The notes below the pieces were generated by a model that was not told the DNA's origin, made no database searches, and worked only from the letters and a program-made list of their open reading frames with translations. From positions 4,159-68,158 of the forward strand of contig NZ_OZ186816.1 of assembly GCF_964273065.1 (NCBI RefSeq): a DNA stretch of 64,000 nt. Reading direction: 5' to 3'. Source of the stretch: Nocardiopsis dassonvillei_B. Lineage in GTDB: Bacteria; Actinomycetota; Actinomycetes; Streptosporangiales; Streptosporangiaceae. The position numbers were made by a program, and so were the translations under genes. Positions 1 to 8,708 of the stretch are shown one piece after another (positions within the stretch are counted from its first letter, which is position 1; each line of letters starts with the position of its first letter).

Positions 1-300
1 CAGGTCGTCGGTGTACTCCACCAGCCGATCCGGGTCGAGTCCGGCCATCGTCGACAGCCCGACGAAGACGGCTTCCGCGTTCTGCCAGGCGTGCGGCACG
101 GCCTTGCCGGTGAGCATCTTGCGCACGGTCTCCTTGCTGGCGGCCCCGGCTTCAGGCGGGACGTTGTCGGCCGCCCTGCTCACCATCTCCATGGCTGGCA
201 TGCCGGCATCGACCCAGAGGCGAAAGAGCGTCTCCATGAACCTGCGCTGCGGGCCGGCGGGGAGCTCGTCCTGCGAGGGCATCCGAATCGACCGGGACAT
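1..300 (-). CDS. N-terminal part of an HTH-type regulatory protein (runs off the window)
   Basis: About 100 residues are visible, starting at an ATG and continuing in frame to the window edge. The visible part (MSRSIRMPSQDELPAGPQRR then RKMLTGKAVPHAWQNAEAVF) has the layout of the small helical domain that opens the two Sel1/TPR proteins at 51.4 and 57.7 kb: a proline-rich start, a helix, an HTH-like helix pair and a 'TVRKMLTG' recognition segment. As at those loci, a small two-helix membrane protein is encoded divergently next door. DNA binding is inferred; the effector half lies outside the window. Confidence 0.7.
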   Translation of the reverse strand, partial: MSRSIRMPSQDELPAGPQRRFMETLFRLWVDAGMPAMEMVSRAADNVPPEAGAASKETVRKMLTGKAVPHAWQNAEAVFVGLSTMAGLDPDRLVEYTDDL

Positions 301-406
301 CTCCAGGCTCCTTTGAGCAATCTTCGGCAAGTGTGAGCAGCTTCTGACAATCTTAAGCTCTCCGGAGCTGGAACGGCTGCGGTTAGGGCTTTCCGGTGCT
401 CTCGCA

Positions 407-836
407 GGGTCCGCAGGGTGTGGTCGGAGCATCCGGTTTTCGCTGGTCCCAGGCTGGATCACAACCGGAGGTCCCGGCGTGGAGGGAGCGGAGATGATCG
501 AGGTGCGCGCGGCGCTGATCCTGGTGGCCAGCACGGGGTGCGCGGCCCTGGCAGGGGCGCTGCGGTTGGCGGCGGGGGCGTCCTGGCCCGACGCGCTGCT
601 CGCGGCCGGGGCCGCGTTCGGCGCGGCGCTGGGCGTGCTGGTGCTGGTGGTCAAGCAGGACCGCTCCCCGGGAGGGTCGTGAGCGGGCGTCTTACAGTCC
701 GACGTGGCGCAGGGGGTTGTCGGTCCAGGCGTCGGCGGGGCGGATGTAGGCGTCGATGGCGGTGGAGCGCTCGGCCCACCGGCCCTGGCGGGCGATCCAG
801 GCCCGCGGCACCCTCGCGGCCGCGGCGGCGGTGGCC
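407..836. repeat. Left arm of a 430-bp near-perfect inverted repeat
   Basis: This stretch is the reverse complement of 55941-56370 (position p pairs with 56777 minus p). It carries the last ~48 codons of the tyrosine recombinase gene and the whole small two-helix membrane gene. I compared several 60-base lines and found no difference; identity stops abruptly at both ends. The recombinase is full length only at the right arm, so the left arm is the copied or rearranged one. Confidence 0.9.
494..682 (+). CDS. Small two-helix membrane protein (copy 1 of a family)
   Basis: The 62-residue protein has two hydrophobic helices separated by a short SWPDALL turn and a short charged tail ending KQDRSPGGS. 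An AGG-rich ribosome site (GGAGGGAG) sits just before the ATG at 494, which decides against the upstream in-frame ATG at 479. An identical copy lies at 56095-56283, and relatives sharing the 'GALRLAAxASWPxALLxAGAAxGAA' layout lie at 25621 and 47779. Function unknown. Its place divergent from a HTH protein resembles the pairs at 51.5 and 57.8 kb. Confidence 0.75.
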   Translation: MIEVRAALILVASTGCAALAGALRLAAGASWPDALLAAGAAFGAALGVLVLVVKQDRSPGGS

Positions 837-1010
837 AGGGGCCACAGCGCCACGCTGGCCCCGAGGGCGCCGACGACGATCCCGGACCAGGACAGTCCCA
901 CGCGCCGTTCGCACAGGACCGCCAAGGCTCGGATGGTGCGTTCGGTGAGGGTGTTCCGCCACGGGCCGGTGTCGGCGGGGGAGCAGGTGGGACCATGTTG
1001 CGACCGTAGC
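692..1010 (-). pseudogene. Chimeric remnant: pentapeptide-protein membrane segment joined to recombinase C-terminus
   Basis: The C-terminal ~48 codons are identical to the end of the recombinase at 55012 (RVPRAWIARQGRWAERST, AYIRP with the nucleophile Tyr). Upstream of position 836 the frame continues in WSGIVVGALGASVALWPL, which matches the first membrane helix of the pentapeptide protein at 9887-11119 (WAGIIVGGFGAAVALWPL). The join is in frame but there is no catalytic Arg/His region and no convincing start, so this is a recombination scar. Confidence 0.7.
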
Positions 1011-1129
1011 CAGTTCTGGATGGGACGTGGCCCCTGACCGGGTCCGGTCACCCCCCTTCCCTCGCCCGTCCGTGGCGGAAAAGGCGTTCTCACAGTTCCA
1101 GCCCGTGGCGGTCGATGCCGCGCAGCAGC

Positions 1130-1260
1130 GGCCCGATGGTGAGGCCATTCTCGGCCAGGGCGCCGAGCCAGCCTCGGGGCAAAGTGTCCTGCTGGAGCTG
1201 GTGATCGACCGGATGCGTGAGGCCACGAGAGACAGAGCACCCACCACCTGCGTGGGTGGA
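1130..1260 (+). pseudogene. Remnant of the acidic ~55-residue protein family
   Basis: The + strand frame reads EPASGQSVLLELVIDRMREA then TRDRAPTT, which matches the C-terminal half of the small proteins at 58867, 61847 and 63608 (LPPGQRALAEMMIDRMCEAARDSTHRP). The acidic N-terminal half and the start are missing. It lies next to the inverted-repeat scar, consistent with rearrangement. Confidence 0.45.
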
Positions 1261-1281
1261 GCTCCAGGCTTCGCAGGCACC

Positions 1282-1878
1282 TCAGTACACCAGAGGCGGG
1301 CCGTCGATGAACACGGTCAGGACCCCACCATCCTGTGCGTCTCTACGGCTGATCATGGCTGAGTCCGAGTAGCTTTCGCTCTCTCCCGGGAGCGAACGGC
1401 CGCTGTCCCGGGGCGGCACCGTAGCGGCGATCTCCACCTCATAGACGTCGGCAGGCGGAGCGTCCAGGCTGATGGACAAGCGGCACACGCCGTCGTCCTG
1501 GACCTCGCCGACCGCGGTCTCGTCGGGTCCGACCGCGGGGACATCCCCCACGTCCAGAACGGTGCCGGCTCCATCTCGGAGAACGTAGGACAGGGCGTGC
1601 CATGTGCACGTGCCGTCATCGTTGTGACGTGCCAGCCCGCGGTGGTCCGTGGTGACCTCTATGGCCAGCGGTACTGGACCACTCAGACTGCTTTCCGTGG
1701 CTGGTCCGCTCTGTTCCGTCGGCGCCGCAGGGCTGGCGTGGTCGCGACCCAGGGCCCATCCGACTCCTACAGCTAGCGCCAGTGCTACGGCTCCGCCGCC
1801 GACCATCAGCGCGCGCCCTGCGTTTCGGCGGCCAGGAGCCGGCGCAGGGGCGGGTACGGGCGCAGAGGGTGGCATCAC
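1282..1878 (-). CDS. Membrane-anchored extracytoplasmic protein, short paralogue of the 41.9 kb gene
   Basis: The 198-residue product starts with a Pro/Ala-rich segment, then a basic patch (GRRNAGRA) and one transmembrane helix (VGGGAVALALAVGVGWALGR) followed by a Ser/Ala/Pro linker and a beta-rich domain. The GTG at 1878 was chosen because a GAGGA site lies 5-6 bases upstream and the same GAGGA-GTG arrangement starts the paralogue at 42736; the two share the helix and the WALGRD junction. The outer domain is unlike that of the paralogue. Role unknown; a transfer or surface function is possible given that the paralogue lies next to traB. Confidence 0.65.
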   Translation of the reverse strand: MMPPSAPVPAPAPAPGRRNAGRALMVGGGAVALALAVGVGWALGRDHASPAAPTEQSGPATESSLSGPVPLAIEVTTDHRGLARHNDDGTCTWHALSYVLRDGAGTVLDVGDVPAVGPDETAVGEVQDDGVCRLSISLDAPPADVYEVEIAATVPPRDSGRSLPGESESYSDSAMISRRDAQDGGVLTVFIDGPPLVY

Positions 1879-2064
1879 GGTGGTCCTCGCTCGCATCACG
1901 GGAGGCCTGGCCGCCCGTCGGAAGCGGAACAGGGCCTCATTGGCCGGGGTGGGGCGCCCAGAATCTACGGCACCCCGTACCGCAGCGTCGAGCAGCCCAG
2001 GTAGGCACACCGCCGAGACAGAGAGCCCTGTTGAGCAAGGAATGTGCACCTCGCTGGAGGCATC

Positions 2065-2084
2065 GGTTTTACGCGGTAAAAACC
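2065..2084. promoter_or_regulatory. parS-like site upstream of parA
   Basis: GGTTTTACGCGGTAAAAACC is an inverted repeat with a 3-base centre, 54 bases before the first parA start. The only other copy I noticed is inside parB at 3978, so a centromere site bound by ParB is likely. It could equally be an operator for the ribbon-helix-helix domain of ParA. Confidence 0.6.
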
Positions 2085-2137
2085 GAGCGCGGCATGGCGA
2101 TGCGCCGTTCGAGTCAAGCGTTAGTAAGGTAACGCCC

Positions 2138-3289
2138 ATGGCATCAGCATCCCCCGGCGATAAGGAGAAGGTCACCTCCAAGCTGCCCGCCCGCCTGCGC
2201 ACCCGCCTGAAGATCCGGGCCGCCGAACGCGGCCTCGACATCCAGGACGCCATCGCCCACGCGCTGGAGCGATGGGCGCACGCGGGCCCACAGCCGACGG
2301 TGGACACCTCCGGAGCGCCCCCGTTCTCCACCTGGCTTCCGATCGGCGCCTTCGCCGACTTCAAGACCGCCTGTGGGACGCGCGGGGTCTCCTTCATCCA
2401 GGGGCTCTCCCAAGCGGTGGAGCTCTGGCTCGCCGAGCACCCTTCTCCTCAGGAGGAACACATGACGCACCCCAAGCGCAGGATCATGGCCAACCAGAAG
2501 GGTGGGGTGGGCAAGACCGCCCTGTCCGCCGGCGTGGGTCAGGCCTACGCCGAGGGCAGTGAGTTCGGCGGGCCGGGCCTGCGGGTCCTGCTGGTGGACT
2601 TCGACCCCCAGGGGCACCTGACCACCCAGCTCGGTGTGGAGCCGCTCGGGCTGGACAGCGACAGCCTGGTCAAGCACATGACCAGTGAGAGCCAGGGCGA
2701 TCTGAAGTCGCTCATCGTACCGATCGAGGACGAGCGCTTCGGGGACCGTCTCCACCTGCTGCCCGCCTGCGCGGACGGGTTCGTCCTGGACGTGAAGCTG
2801 TCCACGACCCGAGCCCGCGAGGCCGCCCTGGAGCGGGCCTTGGAGCCGGTCGAGGGCGACTACGACGTGATCGTCCTCGACTGCCCACCCAGCCTCGGGC
2901 TGGCCATGGACGCCGCAATCTACTACGGGCGCCGGCGCCCCGAGGAGAAGCCGGGCGATTCGGGGGTGGTGATCCCGGTCCAGGCCGAGGACTCCAGCGC
3001 CGACGCCTTCACTCTGCTGACCGGGCAGATCGAGGACCTGCGCCAGGACATGCGGCTGGACGTCGACTACCTGGGGCTAGTCGTGAACATGTACGACGCC
3101 CGCCGCGGGTTCATCGCGACGTCCTCACTGAAGTCGTGGGAGGAGATCGGCGACCCGGAGGTGATCGCGGTGGTGCCCGACCGCAAGGAGCAGCGGGAAG
3201 CGGTACGCAGCAAACTCGGGCTGCTGGTCTATGACCCCTCCTGCGACCAGTCCGTGGCCATGCGCCAGATCGCGAGGACCCTCTCGTGA
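2138..3289 (+). CDS. parA: ParA partition ATPase with in-frame N-terminal ribbon-helix-helix-like domain
   Basis: The reading frame encodes 383 residues. Residues 1-108 hold two helical segments, the first of ribbon-helix-helix type (KVTSKLPARLRTRLKIRAAE). The rest is a Walker ATPase: deviant Walker A in NQKGGVGKT, a switch in VLLVDFDPQGHLT, and VIVLDCPPS. ATP-dependent movement of ParB-bound plasmid copies is the family role. A strong AGGAGG site at 2451-2456 precedes an internal ATG at 2462, so a 275-residue ParA lacking the DNA-binding part is probably also made. The stop overlaps the parB start by 4 bases (GTGA), indicating coupled translation. An AAGG site precedes the ATG at 2138. Confidence 0.9.
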   Translation: MASASPGDKEKVTSKLPARLRTRLKIRAAERGLDIQDAIAHALERWAHAGPQPTVDTSGAPPFSTWLPIGAFADFKTACGTRGVSFIQGLSQAVELWLAEHPSPQEEHMTHPKRRIMANQKGGVGKTALSAGVGQAYAEGSEFGGPGLRVLLVDFDPQGHLTTQLGVEPLGLDSDSLVKHMTSESQGDLKSLIVPIEDERFGDRLHLLPACADGFVLDVKLSTTRAREAALERALEPVEGDYDVIVLDCPPSLGLAMDAAIYYGRRRPEEKPGDSGVVIPVQAEDSSADAFTLLTGQIEDLRQDMRLDVDYLGLVVNMYDARRGFIATSSLKSWEEIGDPEVIAVVPDRKEQREAVRSKLGLLVYDPSCDQSVAMRQIARTLS

Positions 3290-4236
3290 GCAAGGCCGAC
3301 AAACTCGGGAAGTCGTCCTCCTTCGGGGCCGCCGGCCAAGCGCGCAGCGCCCGCCGCCAGCTCATCTCCCAGGCCGTCGGGGAAGCGCCGGTCGATCCAG
3401 CCCGAGTGCCACTCTCCCAGCTGGCGGGCAACCCGGAGAACCCCCGGGAAAGCCTGGGGGACCTAGACGAGCTCGCCGCGAGCCTGACCGAGCAGGGCCT
3501 GCTGCAGCCGCTGCACGTCTTGCCGCGGCGCGCCTACCTGGAGGTGCACCCCGAGCACGAGGCGGCGATCGGCGAGGCCGTGTTCGTGGTCGTCAACGGC
3601 AACCGCCGCCTGGCCGCCGCCCGCCAGGCCGGGCTGGGAACCGTCGCGGTGCACGTCCGTGGGCCCCGCGGCGGAGAAGGAGAAAGCGAGGTCACGCTGC
3701 GGGCCGCGGTGTTGGCGGAGAACATCCACCGCCAGGACCTGCACCCCCTGGAAGAGGCCCAGGAGATCAACAAACTCCTGGGGCTCGGGCTGAACCGGTC
3801 CCAGGCTGCGTCGCTGCTGGGCAAGTCGAACGGGTGGATCACCCAGCGGCTCATCCTGCTGGACCTGCACCCGGACCTGCAGAAGCTGCTCCGCGATGGG
3901 GAACTGAAGCTCGCCCAGGCCCGCGAGTTGGGCAAGCTCCCACCCCAGGAACAGCTGGCCGCGCTCCAGAGCGCAGAGTTTTACCCCGTAAAAACCGGCG
4001 AGGAGCCCCGGCAGGGCCCCGGTAGCGGTCCGGAACCGGTGCCCAAGCGGCCGAAATCCCCTGCCGATCCGCCTGCGCCGCAGTCCAAGTCCGCGGGAAG
4101 ACCGGAACAGCTCACTCTGGACTTGGAGTGGGACGAACCGGAGGTACTGGCCGACAAGCTCTACGACGAACTGTCCGTCGGCTTGGACACCGACCAACTC
4201 CGGCGGTTGGCCAAGGCACTGCTCGAGCGTCTCTGA
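3286..4236 (+). CDS. parB: ParB-family centromere-binding protein
   Basis: The 316-residue protein has the order of a ParB: basic N-terminal tail, ParB/Srx fold with NGNRRLAAARQAGL and ENIHRQDLHPLEEA (the CTPase region, residues ~95-150), an HTH (LNRSQAASLLGKSNGWITQR, residues ~168-187), a Pro-rich linker and a C-terminal dimer segment. It clamps onto parS and loads ParA. The GTG start overlaps the parA stop. A second parS-like site is inside the linker codons. Confidence 0.93.
   Translation: MSKADKLGKSSSFGAAGQARSARRQLISQAVGEAPVDPARVPLSQLAGNPENPRESLGDLDELAASLTEQGLLQPLHVLPRRAYLEVHPEHEAAIGEAVFVVVNGNRRLAAARQAGLGTVAVHVRGPRGGEGESEVTLRAAVLAENIHRQDLHPLEEAQEINKLLGLGLNRSQAASLLGKSNGWITQRLILLDLHPDLQKLLRDGELKLAQARELGKLPPQEQLAALQSAEFYPVKTGEEPRQGPGSGPEPVPKRPKSPADPPAPQSKSAGRPEQLTLDLEWDEPEVLADKLYDELSVGLDTDQLRRLAKALLERL
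3978..3995. promoter_or_regulatory. Second parS-like site, inside parB
   Basis: GTTTTACCCCGTAAAAAC repeats the upstream site with the same 18-base layout (7-base left arm GTTTTAC, 3-base centre, right arm GTAAAAAC). Its A/T runs are unusual in this GC-rich linker and encode FYPVKT, so selection on DNA is more likely than on protein. Confidence 0.6.
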
Positions 4237-4338
4237 GAGCACGGCCCCGCACTCCAGCGGGGTGTTCCCCTCACGTCGATCCCTGCAACGAACACAGAGG
4301 GGCTCCCTGAACCGAGCAGGCGACACCGACCACAGTGG

Positions 4339-7300
4339 TCAGCGAAGAAGGGGCCGGACGCCGGTGACGGTGAGGGTGGGCAGGGCACCGGGGGCGGCCC
4401 GGCGCACCCGGCCCCGGACGACCACCAGCTTCTCCGGTGCCAGTGTGGCGGCGGCATGGGCAGCGGTGTCGGCGAACATCGCGCACTCGACCAGGCCGGT
4501 GCGGTCCTCGACGGTGAAGAACACGACCCGCCTTCCGGAGCGGGTGGGTGGGGTCTGGTAGCCGATGCGGCGCCCGGCGACGGTGACCCGGACACCGTCG
4601 GGGTGGTGGTACAGGTCCGCGGCGACCACCAGCCCAGCGCGGGAGGCGGCGAGTTCGGTGAGGCGGTCCACGTGCGGGTCGAGGTGGTGCCCGCTGATCT
4701 CGTACCCCAGGACGCGGGCCTCATCGGCGAGGCGCTCGGTGTGGGTGAGCGGCGCGGCGCGGCCCGCCGGGATGGCGACGGGTGCGGCGTCCAGGGCGAG
4801 CTGGTCCCCACCGCCGGCGGCCGCCGCGGTGCGGGGACGGTCCCGGACCAGAGTATGGGCGTGCAGCAGGACGTCGCGCCGCCCGGGACCGCCCGGAACC
4901 TCCGCACCGCAGAGGGCGTCCAGGGCGCCGACCATGATCAGGTCGTCCAGGGCCTCGGAAGGCAGGCGGGTGCGGGTGATGAGGTCGCGCAGGTCGGTGT
5001 AGGGACGGCCGGTCAGGAGCCGGTCACGGTCGGCGTCGGTGAGCGACCCGACGCCGGACAGCGGCGGGCGGAGACCCCATTCCAGGTCACCGACCTGCTC
5101 CACCTGCCACGTCACTCCGGAGGTGTGCAGATCCAGGGGCAGGATGCGCACGCCCATCCGGCGGGCCTCGGCGATGAGGGTGCGCCGCGGGTACATGCCC
5201 GAGTGGTGGGTCAGCAGCCCGGCGAAGAACGCGGCAGGGTGGTGGGCTTTGAGCCAGGTCGACTGGAGGGCGGGAATCGCGAACGCGGCGGCATGGGCGG
5301 CGCAGAACCCGTAGGACCTGAAACCGTCGACGATCTCCCACACCTTGGCCGTGGCGCCGGCGGAGCGGCCGCGGGCGGCAGCCGCCACATGGAACTGCTC
5401 GCGGACTTGGGCGAGCCCGTGCGGGGTTGCGAGGGTGCGGCGCATCGCCTCGGCGGCATCCAGCCCGCACCCGAGGAACACATCCAGGGCCCTCAAGAGC
5501 TGCTCGTGGTAGAGCACGGCGCCTCCGGTGGCGGCGAGGACGGGGTCCAGGTCGGGGTGGGGCGCAGGGCGGGGGTGGCCGGCCCGCCCGTCCAAGTAGG
5601 CGCCGACCATGTCCACCCCGACCGGGCCGGGGCGGAACAGGCTGATGTCGGCGATCAGGTCGGCCATCCCCTGGGGGCGCAGGCGGGACAGGAGTTCGCG
5701 CTGGCCCGGGCTCTCGATCTGGAACGCACCGATCGTGGCACTGGTGGCCATAAGGTGCAGGGTCGCGGGGTCGTCCTCGGGAACCGCGTCCAGGTCCGGC
5801 ACGGCTCCGGTGGTGGCCTCGATCTGGCCCAGGGCATGGCTGATCGCGGACTGCATCCGCACCCCCAACACATCCAGTTTCAGAAGTCCCCACTCCTCGA
5901 CGTGGTGCTTGTCGGCCTGGAGCAGCAGGTACCCGGCCGGGGAGGGCTGGGAGGCCACCCGGTCCGGGAGGGCGGGACCGCCGAGGACGAGTCCGCACGG
6001 GTGCATCGCCAGGTGCCGGGGCAGTCCCGCCAGCTCCTCCGCGAGGTCGTACAGGGCCTCGGTTCGGGGCCCGGCGATGGCGCGCACCGCGCGCAGTTCG
6101 GGCAGCTCGGCGATCGTCTCCCGGATCCGGTCGGCCCGCACCCGTGGGAGGGCCGAGGCGATGAGGTCGACCTCGGCGGCGGGCAGGGACAGGGCGGCGC
6201 CGGCGTCGCGCAGCGCGCTGCGGGCCCGGTAGGTGTCCACCATGGCCACCGCCCCGGCCGGGCCCGGGTGGGAGGCCAGCACCGCGTCGTACGCCTCCAG
6301 GCGGCGGTGGGATTCCACGTCCAGGTCGATGTCGGGCATGCTCGCCCGGCTCGGGGTGAGGAACCGCTCGAACAGCAGACCGTGCTCCAGCGGGTTCACC
6401 GGGCTGATCCCCAGCAGGTGCACCACCAGGGAGCCGACCGCCGAGCCCCGTGCCGCGCACCGGATGCCCTTCCCCTTGATGGCGCGAGCGGCGTCGTCCA
6501 CCGCGGTGAAGTAGGACCAGAACCCCATCCGGTCGATGACGGCCAGCTCGTAGGCGGCGCGCTCGCGTGCCGCACGGGAGCGCTCCAGTCCCAGACGGGC
6601 GGCGCCGTCGGCCACCCGCGCCCGGAGCTGGGCGCGGGCATCGCGGTGCTCGGGCAGGTGGGCCTGGCCCATGCCGAGGTCGGCGGCCGGGTCCAGGACA
6701 CAGGAGGCGGCCAGGGCGCGGGTGTGGGCGAGCAGCCGGCGGGCGCGGGAGCCGTCCCCGCCGCAGATCCCCAGCACGCTGTCGAACAGGGCGTCCTCGC
6801 CGGTCAGGTGAGCGCGGCCGGTCTCCGGGTTCAGGTCTACGGCGCCGGGAGCGTGGCGGCGAATCCGGTCCAGGGCCGCGGCCAGCGGCGCCCCGTCGGG
6901 GGAGGGGTAGCGGACCGGGCCCGCGGCGACCACCAGCAGGCGGCGGTCCTCGCCCAGGCGCAGCAGGGCACGGGCGCTCTCGCGCTGGCCGGGGGCTCCG
7001 TGGTCATGCACAACGAGCACGGTCTCAGCGCCGGCGGCCAGCCAGGCGTCCAGCGCCGTGCGGGCCGCGGCCGGGTTCCGGTGGGCCAGCGCCCTGCCGA
7101 CATCGGAGTCCGACCCGAGCATGAGCACCAGCCCGTCGGGACGCTCGGCCACCATCGCGGGAGTGATCGCGGCCGGGGCCGCCCCGTGGTGGGCAGCGGT
7201 GACCAGGCGGCACAGCGACGCCCACCCGTCCCGGCCCCGGGCCAGTACCGTGGCCCGGCCCCCGCCCGGCACTGCCAGGGCCAGGTCGGCGCCCAGCACC

Positions 7301-7482
7301 GGGCCGAGCCCGGCCTCCCGGCACGCGGCGACGTGCTCGGTCGCGCCGATGAGGGTGTCCCGATCGGTGAGCGCGGCGGTGGTGTGCCCCACGGCGGCAG
7401 CCGCGTCTACCAGGACGGCGGGGGCGGCGGTGCCGTGCCGCATCGAGTAGAACGAGGCGACCCGCAGATGCAACGCGTACAC
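4339..7482 (-). CDS. dnaE2: DNA polymerase III alpha subunit of the DnaE2/ImuC type
   Basis: The 1047-residue product has an N-terminal PHP-type domain (YALHLRVASFYSMRHG onward; some metal ligands differ from the classical set), the polymerase palm with PDIDLDVES near residue 385, the fingers segment YGFCAAHAAAFAIPALQSTW near 725 (the DnaE2 version of this motif), and a C-terminal OB fold (VVFFTVEDRTGLVECAMF). Chromosomal DnaE2 is the SOS-induced translesion polymerase. The GTG at 7482 follows a GGGAGGGGAGG site and starts right at the PHP domain; an upstream ATG at 7527 is in frame but overlaps the LexA box. No ImuA or ImuB partner is visible. Whether it replicates the plasmid or mutates it cannot be told. 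Confidence 0.9.
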   Translation of the reverse strand: MYALHLRVASFYSMRHGTAAPAVLVDAAAAVGHTTAALTDRDTLIGATEHVAACREAGLGPVLGADLALAVPGGGRATVLARGRDGWASLCRLVTAAHHGAAPAAITPAMVAERPDGLVLMLGSDSDVGRALAHRNPAAARTALDAWLAAGAETVLVVHDHGAPGQRESARALLRLGEDRRLLVVAAGPVRYPSPDGAPLAAALDRIRRHAPGAVDLNPETGRAHLTGEDALFDSVLGICGGDGSRARRLLAHTRALAASCVLDPAADLGMGQAHLPEHRDARAQLRARVADGAARLGLERSRAARERAAYELAVIDRMGFWSYFTAVDDAARAIKGKGIRCAARGSAVGSLVVHLLGISPVNPLEHGLLFERFLTPSRASMPDIDLDVESHRRLEAYDAVLASHPGPAGAVAMVDTYRARSALRDAGAALSLPAAEVDLIASALPRVRADRIRETIAELPELRAVRAIAGPRTEALYDLAEELAGLPRHLAMHPCGLVLGGPALPDRVASQPSPAGYLLLQADKHHVEEWGLLKLDVLGVRMQSAISHALGQIEATTGAVPDLDAVPEDDPATLHLMATSATIGAFQIESPGQRELLSRLRPQGMADLIADISLFRPGPVGVDMVGAYLDGRAGHPRPAPHPDLDPVLAATGGAVLYHEQLLRALDVFLGCGLDAAEAMRRTLATPHGLAQVREQFHVAAAARGRSAGATAKVWEIVDGFRSYGFCAAHAAAFAIPALQSTWLKAHHPAAFFAGLLTHHSGMYPRRTLIAEARRMGVRILPLDLHTSGVTWQVEQVGDLEWGLRPPLSGVGSLTDADRDRLLTGRPYTDLRDLITRTRLPSEALDDLIMVGALDALCGAEVPGGPGRRDVLLHAHTLVRDRPRTAAAAGGGDQLALDAAPVAIPAGRAAPLTHTERLADEARVLGYEISGHHLDPHVDRLTELAASRAGLVVAADLYHHPDGVRVTVAGRRIGYQTPPTRSGRRVVFFTVEDRTGLVECAMFADTAAHAAATLAPEKLVVVRGRVRRAAPGALPTLTVTGVRPLLR

Positions 7483-7526
7483 CCCTCCCCTCCCGTACCG
7501 CGGCCCGGGGAAGAACGCCGCATACA

Positions 7527-7542
7527 TCGAACTCGTGTTCGA
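7527..7542. promoter_or_regulatory. LexA (SOS) box before the polymerase gene
   Basis: TCGAACTCGTGTTCGA is a perfect CGAAC-N4-GTTCG palindrome, the Gram-positive/actinobacterial LexA site. It lies 45 bases upstream of the chosen start, over the expected promoter (CTACAGT-like -10 just outside it), so DNA damage probably induces the gene. Confidence 0.9.
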
Positions 7543-7748
7543 TGACTGTAGCGCTGTCCGAGACCACGGAAAACCCGCCTGACCTGCTTTGGAACCCCTG
7601 CTGGCGTGAGGATCCCCGACATGGCAGAGGTTTCCGGGGTCGAAAAATCTTCCCGAGCACACCGCGTTCTGTCAGTGGGGTCCTTTACAGTACCCCCGGC
7701 AGGTCTGCGCCTGCTCTCTTGCTCATCGAGGGGAGCTGGTGGCGCACC

Positions 7749-8300
7749 TCAGGCGAGGAAGTCGTGCTGGCCTGGGGAGAGCGGGGGCAGCACACCGCCG
7801 ACCCATCCCTCGCCCAAGCGGTGTTCCAGATGGTGGTCGCCGTCGCGGGTGAGGACGTGCCAGATGTCGAGTGCGTCGCCGGTCTCGGTGGTCCGGTCCC
7901 AGTGGGCCAGGACCCGGACCACCCGCACCCGATCGCCGGGCCGGGCCGGGTCTGTCAGTGCGGTGGGCAGCCCGTCGTTGTCGACATCCACCACCAGGTC
8001 CCGGACGGCCTGCGGCCAGCGGTGTTCGGGAGATCCGGGCCAGTCGGGCATCCACCCCCGGAAGAACCACACATCCGGCCGGGCGGGTTCGCCGTCGGGC
8101 CGGTACACCGCCAGGGCGTCCGGGTCGGGATGGCCCCGGGGGCCGTGGTCGGTCGGCAGGAACACCTCCAGGTCCTCGCGCGGTCCGGCCAGGTCTGCAC
8201 CGGTGTAGAAGCCCTCGATGAGCTGGTTGTGCCAGTCGTCGGGGCCGCCGACCATCCGGACGGGCACGGTGTTGTCGAAGCGGGGGGTGGGCTCACTCAT
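7749..8300 (-). CDS. Hypothetical protein, 183 residues
   Basis: Not recognised. The soluble acidic protein is rich in Trp, Asp and Pro, with WFFRGWMPDWPGSPEHRWPQ near residue 77 and a VRVVRVLAHWDRTTETGDAL beta segment. The ATG at 8300 was chosen because the upstream frame is low-quality and lacks a ribosome site. It stands alone, transcribed toward the polymerase promoter region. The codon pattern is strongly GC3, so it is very likely a real gene. Confidence 0.6.
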   Translation of the reverse strand: MSEPTPRFDNTVPVRMVGGPDDWHNQLIEGFYTGADLAGPREDLEVFLPTDHGPRGHPDPDALAVYRPDGEPARPDVWFFRGWMPDWPGSPEHRWPQAVRDLVVDVDNDGLPTALTDPARPGDRVRVVRVLAHWDRTTETGDALDIWHVLTRDGDHHLEHRLGEGWVGGVLPPLSPGQHDFLA

Positions 8301-8623
8301 GGGACCGAGCCTGCCATCCCGCCCGGCTCCCGTCCGAGGGGCAAGGCAACCCGTTCCGCAGCGTTGATGCCGCTGACCAGGGACGATCGGACCGGGCAGG
8401 CCTGTCTCGTCCGGCGCTCCGGTCCGCAGCCGGCCCCGGAGCGCATGCGACAAAGCCCGAGCAGTGCTCGGGCTCATCTGTTTATTCCGGAATGACGACC
8501 GTACTCCGTACGAAGTTGTATCCAGGGTTCCCAGCCAAAAAGCCAGCTCACGTATGTGTTGCATTGTGCGACACCCGGAAGGCCGTCACAGAATGGCCGG
8601 AGAGGCTGTATCTTAGTGTCATT

Positions 8624-8702
8624 CCTCTTCGGCGGGGGTCGGTCGACCTCGCGCGAGTCGATCTGTGCCCATCAGGGGCATAGGCGCTCTTAGCCGAGGA
8701 GG
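8624..8702 (+). promoter_or_regulatory. Structured leader that can sequester the ribosome site of the next peptide
   Basis: CCTCTTCGGC at 8624-8633 can pair with GCCGAGGAGG at 8693-8702 (one G-U), which contains the AGGAGG ribosome site. Between the arms are further palindromes, e.g. CTCGCGCGAG and TGCCC-atca-GGGGCA. A TATCTT-like -10 lies just upstream. The leader at 19947 has the same design with unrelated arm sequence, which supports base pairing being the conserved property. Confidence 0.6.
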
Positions 8703-8708
8703 CTGCCC

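Noticed and set aside
4456..7545. A 1029-residue + strand frame opposite the polymerase gene
   Set aside because: It is the complement of codon-biased GC3 DNA of the polymerase; Gly/Gln/Val-rich composition without domains. Antisense shadow.
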